This document shows positions 1 through 5,525 of a stretch of 5,532 nucleotides of DNA, in pieces. Under the pieces are notes generated by a model that did not search any database, had not been told where the DNA came from, and saw only the letters and a list, made by a program, of their open reading frames with translations. A program made the translations under genes and the position numbers. Numbering within the stretch: position 1 is the stretch's first letter; the number at the start of each line of letters is the position of its first letter. Source of the DNA: Fibrobacterota bacterium (GTDB lineage: Bacteria; Fibrobacterota; Chitinivibrionia; Chitinivibrionales; JANQEN01); NCBI GenBank assembly GCA_030619215.1, contig JAUXBV010000278.1:1-5532 (forward strand). Reading direction: 5' to 3'.

Positions 1-21
1 AATGAGGTAATATTCTTGCCC

Positions 22-60
22 TGTACATTTTTGGCCCGTCCTGAATTGTCCCCATTTGAG
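22..60 (+). repeat. Two short imperfect direct repeats, possible relic of an IS end
   Basis: TGTACATTTTTG starts at 22 and TGTCCCCATTTG starts at 47, a 25-base period with 8 of 12 bases shared. IS21-family elements begin with TG and carry several short terminal repeats of this general look. No transposase gene lies in the window, so at most this is an orphan end or a small relic. The resemblance is from memory and is weak. Confidence 0.2.
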
Positions 61-183
61 CTTCCTACCATTTTTTTGATCTATAGGGATTTTAAGGGCG
101 GAGCTCTTCCCCCACAAAATTAAATTTTTTATAATAGAACCCTGATTATTACCAGCAAAATTGATATTTTCCACCCTATTATA

Positions 184-213
184 TTGCATTTTCCCCAGAT
201 AAGTTTTTACTAT
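184..213 (+). promoter_or_regulatory. Possible sigma-70-type promoter for the GH8 gene
   Basis: TTGCAT (184-189) and TACTAT (208-213) are separated by 18 bases, an acceptable spacing. The match to consensus is poor (3/6 and 4/6). It would give a start near 220 and a leader of about 270 bases containing all the hairpins at 304-461. The perfect TATAAT at 130-135 is an alternative. In sequence this AT-rich such matches are expected by chance. Confidence 0.2.
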
Positions 214-313
214 AGAACTGCTAGATAAATAGTATTACATTATATACGAACAGGAGTAAAACGTTAAGAAAAGGGGAGTTATCCCTTATCTTTCTCATAA
301 TCCAGCAGAGCTG

Positions 314-352
314 CTATAGTCCAGCAAAGCGTAGCGACGCAGGGGACTTTAG
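314..352 (+). repeat. Inverted repeat/hairpin in the GH8 leader, terminator-like
   Basis: CTATAGTCC (314-322) pairs with GGACTTTAG (344-352) with a single T-T mismatch. Inside it GCG (329-331) can pair with CGC (338-340). A T-rich stretch follows, including seven T at 367-373, but it begins 14 bases past the stem, too far for a textbook intrinsic terminator. A smaller dyad, AGCAG/CTGCT (304-315), lies just upstream. It could be a weak terminator or attenuator in the leader, or a dispersed palindromic genomic repeat. The right arm overlaps a segment complementary to the loop of the next structure. Confidence 0.5.
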
Positions 353-384
353 TACTTTAATCTTTATTTTTTTGTGTTAGGATA

Positions 385-461
385 AGATTCTCTAAGCCTG
401 ATTTATCTACGGAAAAACGCGAAGTCCCCTTCAGGGGGTAGATAATTCAGACAGAGAATCT
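385..461 (+). ncRNA. Long interrupted stem-loop in the GH8 5' leader
   Basis: Three nested helices can be read directly. The outer one is AGATTCTCT (385-393) with AGAGAATCT (453-461), 9 of 9 pairs. The middle one is CTGATTTATCTAC (398-410) with GTAGATAATTCAG (438-450), 12 of 13 pairs with one T-T mismatch. The apical one is CCCC (426-429) with GGGG (434-437) around a TTCA loop. The apical helix abuts the middle one on the 3' side, leaving a 15-base bulge on the 5' side (411-425, A-rich then ACGCGAAG). No T-run follows, so it is not an intrinsic terminator. The ribosome binding site (484-487) lies outside the fold. It may be a cis-regulatory RNA, an mRNA-stabilising hairpin or a palindromic DNA element. 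I do not recognise a known riboswitch class. Confidence 0.5.
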
Positions 462-483
462 AAAACTCAATTTATTCTAAAGC

Positions 484-487
484 GAGG
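484..487 (+). promoter_or_regulatory. Ribosome binding site of the GH8 gene
   Basis: GAGG lies 5 bases before the ATG at 493. This short but well-placed Shine-Dalgarno core supports that start. It sits 23 bases beyond the leader stem-loop, so it is not directly hidden by it. Confidence 0.6.
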
Positions 488-492
488 TATAC

Positions 493-2724
493 ATGAAAAA
501 AATGCATATTTTTGTTGGAAGTGCATGCTTTATTTCTTTACTATTTTCATTACTTTTTGCTCAAAATAAACCGTATCCCCAGGCAGTTAATTTTGCTGAC
601 TGTATAAAGCCGGATAATGTTTCTCAGAGCGATATGAATTCCGAGGTTGCCGCTTATTATGACAGCTGGAAATCCAGATACCTGAAGCAGGCCAGTAAAA
701 CACCGGGAGGTTACTATGTTGAATCGGGCGGTACAGGCGGAAGCTGGGACAAAACAACTATCTCCGAGGTGCATGGCTGGGGTATGGTTATTTCTGCGCT
801 CATGGCAGGCCATGATTCAAATGCAAAGGCCATTTTTGACGGCATGTTTAAATTTTTCAATGACCATCGCAGCAGTGAAAATAACAATCTCATGTCATGG
901 CAGGTTTTGGGTAATGAGGATGACTCAGCAGACGCATCTGCAACTGACGGCGACCTGGATATTGCTTATGCCCTTATTTTAGCGCACGATCAGTGGGGCT
1001 CGGACGGTTCGATCAGCTACATTACGGAAGCCCGGAAAATAATCATCAACGGCGTCAGGGTAAGTGATATCAATCCCGATACCAAACGGCTCATGCTGGG
1101 TGATTTTGCAGATAATGACGATCCGTCCTCAGAGTATTACTGGGCGACACGGCCGTCAGACTGGATTGGAAACCATCTCCGCGCCTACAAATACGTAACC
1201 GGTCTTTCAATATTCGAGGACGTTGCAAATAACATCTATACGATCTACAACTCGTTTTCAGGAAGCTACTCAAGCAGCACCGGCCTGGTATCGGATTTCA
1301 TCATTGAGAATCCGCCGAAGCCGGCGCCGTCAAACTATCTCTGGGAGTATGTTAATACTGACAAATATAGCTATAATGCCTGCAGGTTTCCCTGGCGTAT
1401 TGCCATGGATTATGCTCATTACGGGACATCAGGCGCGAAAACCGTGTGCAACAAGATGATCAACTGGCTGAAATCCGCGACCGGTAACGACCCGTCAAAG
1501 ATCTGTGCCGGTTACCACCTGGACGGCTCCCAGATTAGCGGTCCGGACGGAGGAGCGGCATTTATAGCACCGTTTGTTGCAGCCTGTGTGGTGGATGAGG
1601 CGCACCAGTCATATCTGAACAGCGGTTGGTATGAGATCAATGAGAACTGGACCGGTGATGTGTATCATCATTCCATAAACATGCTCTCCATGCTCTTTAT
1701 CTCCGGTAACTGGTGGAAAGCCATGGGCGAGCAGTATATCCCGGACACAGGTGGTGTTATCCTTGACGATTTCAGGAATGGATATGGGGACATCCCGAAG
1801 CAGACGCATCTGGGATCAGCTTACGGTTATTCAAACTGGGATTATAACCATGTAGATTCCGGGGGCGGGTGGTGGTTTATATATCATGATGATTCGGGCA
1901 GTGTGATGGAAAGCGACGGAACCATACTCGACGATGCCAATTATGAAGCTATGATTAAAAATAACCAGCTTCATGTAAACTTCAAAACAAGTGTCAGTAC
2001 TGCCAAGGAATCATACGCAGGAATCGGCTGTTCGATTCTGCTTGACGGGCAGACCTATTATGATTTCAGTAATTTACAAAGTATTACTATCAGGGCAAAA
2101 GGTTCGGGAGTTGTGCGGGCATGCCTGCTTTCAAAGGATATCCTTGAACTGCCAAATGCAGGGGACCGGTGGGGATTCTATGGATTTGACATAACGCTTG
2201 AGAGTGACTGGAAGGATTTCACTGTTGATACGTCGCTGTTTCAGCCGCAGCAGTATTCATTGGCCTATGAAAACAAGTGGTCATGGCATCATGGGAAGGC
2301 TGAGGTGCGGGAGTTTGAGATCGGCACCCCCGAATCAGGGAAGGATGCAGACCTCTATATCGACAAAATCACCCTGAACGGCATGGAATATAAAGAGGAT
2401 TTTGATTTTGAATATATACCACCGAGTCAAATCAGTATCCAGAATGAGCAGGATAACAGTTTGCTGGTTTCTTTTGGTTTACAGGTAAAGAATGTGGCAA
2501 ATATGGGTATTACTGTGAACTACTGTATTGCCCATGATACCAGGGTTAACCTGGGCATCTTCACTATCAAAGGTGCCCTGGTAAGAGAGCTGGTTAATGA
2601 CTATAAACAGCAGGGGGTGTATACGGCTTCCGTTCAGCCGGGTATGCTCTCCAATGGTATCTACATGATTCGATTGGTAACCGACCGGGGTGCGCAGGTT
2701 GGGAAATTCAGTGTTATCAGATAA
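493..2724 (+). CDS. Secreted GH8 glycoside hydrolase with CBM-like and C-terminal sorting-type domains
   Basis: Likely an exported endo-acting beta-glycanase of family GH8 (743 aa). Residues 1-23 form a signal peptide (MKKMH, hydrophobic core, LFA then QNK). The GH8 (alpha/alpha)6 domain spans about 45-415. SEVHGWGM (91-98) supplies the probable proton donor E92. ATDGDLDIAYALILAHDQW (150-168) fits the GH8 signature, with D152 in the active site. The domain ends with the family-typical SGNWW (404-408). At YNACRFPWR (294-302) Asn replaces the catalytic-base Asp of cellulase-type GH8 enzymes, pointing to the GH8b subgroup (chitosanase, lichenase), where the base sits on a preceding loop; E285 or E272 are candidates. 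Residues 424-635 (ILDDF to LYIDKITLNG) look like a CBM11/CIA30-type beta-sandwich. Residues 655-743 are a FlgD-like/Por-secretion tail (MGITVNY, LVREL, NGIYMIRL), suggesting surface anchoring or T9SS export. The family is firm; the substrate is not. Confidence 0.93.
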   Translation: MKKMHIFVGSACFISLLFSLLFAQNKPYPQAVNFADCIKPDNVSQSDMNSEVAAYYDSWKSRYLKQASKTPGGYYVESGGTGGSWDKTTISEVHGWGMVISALMAGHDSNAKAIFDGMFKFFNDHRSSENNNLMSWQVLGNEDDSADASATDGDLDIAYALILAHDQWGSDGSISYITEARKIIINGVRVSDINPDTKRLMLGDFADNDDPSSEYYWATRPSDWIGNHLRAYKYVTGLSIFEDVANNIYTIYNSFSGSYSSSTGLVSDFIIENPPKPAPSNYLWEYVNTDKYSYNACRFPWRIAMDYAHYGTSGAKTVCNKMINWLKSATGNDPSKICAGYHLDGSQISGPDGGAAFIAPFVAACVVDEAHQSYLNSGWYEINENWTGDVYHHSINMLSMLFISGNWWKAMGEQYIPDTGGVILDDFRNGYGDIPKQTHLGSAYGYSNWDYNHVDSGGGWWFIYHDDSGSVMESDGTILDDANYEAMIKNNQLHVNFKTSVSTAKESYAGIGCSILLDGQTYYDFSNLQSITIRAKGSGVVRACLLSKDILELPNAGDRWGFYGFDITLESDWKDFTVDTSLFQPQQYSLAYENKWSWHHGKAEVREFEIGTPESGKDADLYIDKITLNGMEYKEDFDFEYIPPSQISIQNEQDNSLLVSFGLQVKNVANMGITVNYCIAHDTRVNLGIFTIKGALVRELVNDYKQQGVYTASVQPGMLSNGIYMIRLVTDRGAQVGKFSVIR

Positions 2725-2740
2725 TGACAGAACATATTTG

Positions 2741-2770
2741 CAGTAGCCCGACCGTTAGGGAGGGCTACTG
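2741..2770 (+). terminator. Stem-loop after the GH8 gene, probable 3'-end hairpin
   Basis: CAGTAGCCC (2741-2749) pairs perfectly with GGGCTACTG (2762-2770). Inside, tandem G-A/A-G oppositions (2750-2751 with 2760-2761) and CC/GG (2752-2753 with 2758-2759) can continue the stem to a GTTA loop. It begins 16 bases after the GH8 stop codon. No T-run follows on either strand, so it may act as an mRNA 3'-end stabiliser or a non-canonical terminator. Confidence 0.5.
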
Positions 2771-2837
2771 TAAATGAGAAATATTAATGAATTAGACTGA
2801 GATTATGAAAACACTTCTTACCCTGTATTAATTGAGA

Positions 2838-2850
2838 AAACACGGTGTTT
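2838..2850. promoter_or_regulatory. Short dyad, possible operator before the barrel-protein gene
   Basis: AAACAC (2838-2843) and GTGTTT (2845-2850) form a perfect 6-base dyad around one central G. Its size and position, 55 bases before the ATG, suit a site for a dimeric regulator. No second copy was found in front of the GH8 gene, so the assignment is speculative. Confidence 0.2.
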
Positions 2851-2904
2851 GGTAACGTTAAATTAAATATGAAAAACATAACCGAATAACTAAAAGTAAA
2901 ATAG

Positions 2905-4392
2905 ATGTGTAATTTAACTGTATATATCCTGCCTATTATTTTACTCTCTAATCTGACAATATTTGCTGAAGTACCCATTCCCCCCGATTGGGGCGATATT
3001 CGAATCGGCCTCGTTAATGACAATATGCCGAAGATCAATGCCAGAATGAAACAGGCGGTTGGAGAAGGGGTTCAGCTTTTATATCGCTACCGCTATGTTA
3101 ACGGCGGGTTTGATTCAACGACCAATTCAATGTCATGGATGTTCACTCCCTGGACGGATTATGTAAAAGACAGCGATTCACTGGCAGGGGTTGGGCCCTC
3201 ATTTGTGATTTACATGCTCCAGGAAGAGGGGGGCAGCGCTGTAACAATAGCGAATGTTAAAGACAGGCAGAAAATGCGCATGTATTTTGCCAACATTAAA
3301 AGTGTTGCTACCAGGTGCAATGGCTACCAGAGTGTATTCATTATTGAGCCGGATACTTGGGGATATCTGATGCAGCACGGTTATATGGATCCGGAGGCCA
3401 TTTCTGCAAATGTCACTGATCTTGGCCCTGAATTTGATTACCTGCAGGGGCTGCCCGACAACCTCTGCGGTATTGCACAGGGAGTCATTCGAACGATTCA
3501 TAAATTTGCGCCTGATGCTTATGCAGGATGCCTGTCTTCACACTGGTCAATTATTTCCACCGGGTGGAACCCTGACGGGCTTGCCTGGTCAACTGATGAA
3601 TTGATCAATGAGTCCATAGCAAGGAATATTGAGTGGTTTAACAAGCTTCTTGGACACGGCCCTGATCGCGGTGACTTTATCGGTGTGGAAAAAAACGGCT
3701 GGAGTGCGGGGCGGTGGAAAAAATTTGACGGCAGGACCAACTGGTACTGGGGTGATGAGCAAATGCAAAAGTATCTCCGCTGGTGTAAAGAAATTGCCGA
3801 AGGCCTCAATTTGCCGGTTGTCGGCTGGCAGATATCTATAGGGCATATTGGCCTTCCCAATATAACCGTTGATACCTATACTGATAATGCTTATGAAGAT
3901 ACCTTTTTCCCCTACTTTTTTGATCATGTCAACGAGTTTCTTGATGCACATTTTATCGGCTTTTTAGTGGGGAAAGGTATTGCTGACGATACGGATTTTA
4001 CCAATGAAACAGAGGGTGAAGTAGGGGACAGGGGGTGGTTTTTCAGCCACCTGAAAGAGTTTGACAAAGGAAGGCCCTACCTGCCGGCAACTTCAATTAA
4101 AAAAATTAAAAAGGGTTTATATAAGGATAATATTTCATTGAAGGTAATAAACAGCACAATTCAAATTGCAGGTAACTTTACATATAAAAACAGGTTACAA
4201 ATGGATTTATATTCTGTCTCAGGAAAACACATTTCTTCTTTATTTAATAATTATTTTTCAGGGACTTCCCTTACTATACCAGTAATGAAAAAAAATCTTG
4301 GTTCCGGTGTTTATATTATTAAAACAAAGTATGGAAAAGTAAATAAGTCTTTTAAAATGAAAAAATTATATAAATTCCCACCAGTTAATTGA
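2905..4392 (+). CDS. Secreted protein of unrecognised family, probable TIM-barrel glycosidase with sorting-type tail
   Basis: I do not recognise the family. Residues 1-21 resemble a signal peptide (core VYILPIILL, cleavage after IFA), but the n-region (MCNLT) has no basic residue. The core, about 30-390, shows regularly spaced hydrophobic strands as in a TIM barrel: LLYRYRYV (58-65), FVIYMLQ (100-106), SVFIIEPDTWGY (143-154), YAGCLSSHW (206-214), DFIGVEKNGW (257-266), PVVGWQISIG (304-313) and HFIGFLVGKG (349-358). E148, D150 and E262 fall at predicted strand ends and are candidate catalytic acids; the many Trp and Tyr suit sugar binding. IIEPD recalls the GH6 EPD motif, but the rest does not look like GH6. 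Residues 405-490 form a Por-secretion-like tail (LYSVSGKHISSL, LGSGVYIIK). The tail-coding DNA is far poorer in GC than the core. ATG 2905 directly follows an in-frame TAG and lacks a clear ribosome site. The last 8 bases overlap the opposite gene. Confidence 0.85.
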   Translation: MCNLTVYILPIILLSNLTIFAEVPIPPDWGDIRIGLVNDNMPKINARMKQAVGEGVQLLYRYRYVNGGFDSTTNSMSWMFTPWTDYVKDSDSLAGVGPSFVIYMLQEEGGSAVTIANVKDRQKMRMYFANIKSVATRCNGYQSVFIIEPDTWGYLMQHGYMDPEAISANVTDLGPEFDYLQGLPDNLCGIAQGVIRTIHKFAPDAYAGCLSSHWSIISTGWNPDGLAWSTDELINESIARNIEWFNKLLGHGPDRGDFIGVEKNGWSAGRWKKFDGRTNWYWGDEQMQKYLRWCKEIAEGLNLPVVGWQISIGHIGLPNITVDTYTDNAYEDTFFPYFFDHVNEFLDAHFIGFLVGKGIADDTDFTNETEGEVGDRGWFFSHLKEFDKGRPYLPATSIKKIKKGLYKDNISLKVINSTIQIAGNFTYKNRLQMDLYSVSGKHISSLFNNYFSGTSLTIPVMKKNLGSGVYIIKTKYGKVNKSFKMKKLYKFPPVN

Positions 4393-5515
4393 TTGCTAAT
4401 ATAACATTTCCCTTTAACGGGTTAACATCCATAACAAACCGGTTACTTCCGTTTTTCTTTGCTGTAATAGTATTGTTTCCCTGCCTGCCGGTTATCTCTT
4501 TGGTAAACCATGAGGCCGTAATGACAACAGTAATATCGGTAGCATATTTGGGATTAATTGCACTCGGGTTTGAGAAGGTGAGTATGTTATTGTTTAGAAC
4601 CGCTTCACCAGTTTGATTTTTTGTGACGATATATTTGGTTACTGCTGTCGGTGTTTCCACCCACAGGATGCCTGCATCGACTTTTTTCTTTACATAATCA
4701 AGCAGGGCGCGGTATTTGTCAACGCTGATATGGCCCCAGCCCCAGGGATTGGCGTCGTCAACGGAGTGCATTGCCTGGATGCTCCAGCCGCCTGACGCTA
4801 TTGCTGAATCGACATGCTGGATTTCCACGTCATCATTATCGTCATTATAAATTGAAATGGTGTAAGGATCGGGCTGCGCATCAATGGCGTCCTGTTCCTG
4901 TTTGGAGAAATAGGTATCGAAAAAATTGCTGCTGAATGGATCGTAATGAGCGGGATCGGTTACAACGCCACGGTCGTTATCGTACATTACCTTACCGGCC
5001 CGGGCGCCTATATAGCCGTTTCCCTTTAACTCATTTACCCGCTGATCGTTATAGGCGTCATAGGGGAAGATAAAGTAGGTTATCTTTACATTGGGGACGT
5101 TTTCCTCAATCACCTCTTTTGCAATGACGACATCGGTATCAACGCTCCACGATTCAGGCTCCCACCCCAGATCGACCGGTGACCCATGATCCCATGAGTG
5201 ACACATAATTTCATGTCCATGAGAGGCCAGTGTTTTTAAATGGTCCCACATGTAGTCACCTTCATCAACGCACATTTTTGCAATAGCTCCGGTACCGAAC
5301 TTTAATCCGCGGTTATGTGCAATGGTGTCGGCATACTCATATATGCCGCGGCACTCCGTGTTGCATAGATCATCATGAATAATAGTATACGCTGCATTTG
5401 CATTATTTCTCCATTTTGCAACGGATACGGACCTAACCTGCGATTTAAAACAGAAGGTAAAAATGATAAGAGAGCAGGTAATAAAGATACAGAAAATACC
5501 GACAAGATGTTTCAC
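4385..5515 (-). CDS. Secreted polysaccharide deacetylase (CE4/NodB family)
   Basis: Probably removes N- or O-acetyl groups from chitin, chitooligosaccharides, xylan or peptidoglycan outside the cytoplasm (376 aa). Residues 1-25 form a signal peptide or N-terminal anchor (MKH, then a long hydrophobic core); no proper lipobox is seen. NodB motif 1 is IIHDD (45-49), motif 2 is HSWDH (106-110), motif 3 is FIFPYDAYN (148-156) and motif 5 is the IQAMH region ending at H250. D49, H106 and H110 would bind the metal, D48 would be the base and H250 the acid. Motif 3 has Ile where many members have Arg, and motif 1 is IIHDD rather than TFDD, so specificity may differ. Residues 300-376 form a small beta-rich domain (TITAKKNGSNRFVMDVNP) of unknown role. 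There is no FlgD-like tail, unlike the two rightward proteins. The start is GTG at 5515 behind GGAGG. The gene converges on the barrel-protein gene. Family assignment is strong; substrate unknown. Confidence 0.9.
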   Translation of the reverse strand: MKHLVGIFCIFITCSLIIFTFCFKSQVRSVSVAKWRNNANAAYTIIHDDLCNTECRGIYEYADTIAHNRGLKFGTGAIAKMCVDEGDYMWDHLKTLASHGHEIMCHSWDHGSPVDLGWEPESWSVDTDVVIAKEVIEENVPNVKITYFIFPYDAYNDQRVNELKGNGYIGARAGKVMYDNDRGVVTDPAHYDPFSSNFFDTYFSKQEQDAIDAQPDPYTISIYNDDNDDVEIQHVDSAIASGGWSIQAMHSVDDANPWGWGHISVDKYRALLDYVKKKVDAGILWVETPTAVTKYIVTKNQTGEAVLNNNILTFSNPSAINPKYATDITVVITASWFTKEITGRQGNNTITAKKNGSNRFVMDVNPLKGNVILAIN

Positions 5516-5520
5516 CGTTG

Positions 5521-5525
5521 CCTCC
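5521..5525 (-). promoter_or_regulatory. Ribosome binding site of the deacetylase gene, fixing a GTG start
   Basis: On the minus strand GGAGG (5525 to 5521) lies 5 bases before GTG (5515-5513). This strong site decides the start: the next in-frame ATG is codon 81, which would remove the signal peptide and NodB motif 1. The promoter lies beyond the window. Confidence 0.8.

Larger units (their letters stand above)
1..492. other. Non-coding region upstream of the GH8 gene
   Basis: I see no convincing gene here. The left 120 bases contain two similar TGT-starting segments (from 22 and from 47) that loosely resemble the repeated ends of IS21-type elements, and a GGG..GAGCTC..CCC dyad around 96-111. 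Bases 115-260 are AT-rich and hold possible promoter elements, including a perfect TATAAT at 130-135 without a good -35 box. Bases 271-287 can form a small hairpin (AAGGG with CCCTT). The right third, 304-461, is dense in inverted repeats, listed separately. The region probably holds the promoter and untranslated leader of the GH8 gene, perhaps on top of old mobile-element or dispersed-repeat sequence. Confidence 0.6.
2725..2904. other. Intergenic region between the GH8 gene and the barrel-protein gene
   Basis: This 180-base gap holds a hairpin (2741-2770), a 13-base dyad (2838-2850) and an AT-rich stretch up to the next start. TTGAGA at 2832-2837 could serve as a -35 box, but no convincing -10 box lies at the right distance. 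The gap and the hairpin suggest the two rightward genes may be transcribed separately, though read-through is possible. Confidence 0.5.

Noticed and set aside
1..123. A stop-free frame of about 40 codons from the left edge, possibly the end of an upstream gene.
   Set aside because: No recognisable protein pattern, and the stretch has repeat-like DNA. Forty open codons are not enough to call a partial gene.
385..461. A known riboswitch class, such as c-di-GMP-I, for the leader stem-loop.
   Set aside because: Fragments like ACGC and GGGG recall known motifs, but the conserved core order and tetraloop-receptor layout are not present.
260..2861. Shared 8-mer AACGTTAA before both rightward genes (260-267 and 2854-2861), a possible common operator.
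   Set aside because: One 8-base match between two AT-rich intergenic regions of this size is expected by chance; flanks differ.
3331..3370. GH6 cellobiohydrolase assignment for the barrel protein from IIEPD.
   Set aside because: Only the short EPD motif matches; the other conserved GH6 motifs are not visible.
3519..3951. Minus-strand open frames of 113 and 120 codons inside the barrel-protein gene.
   Set aside because: They overlap a plus-strand gene with clear protein-like features, have no domain or signal of their own and look like mirror frames.
5440..5515. Lipoprotein signal peptide for the deacetylase, because Cys residues occur in its hydrophobic segment.
   Set aside because: The residues before each Cys (FIF, FIT, FTF) do not fit a lipobox, so an ordinary signal peptide or anchor is more likely.
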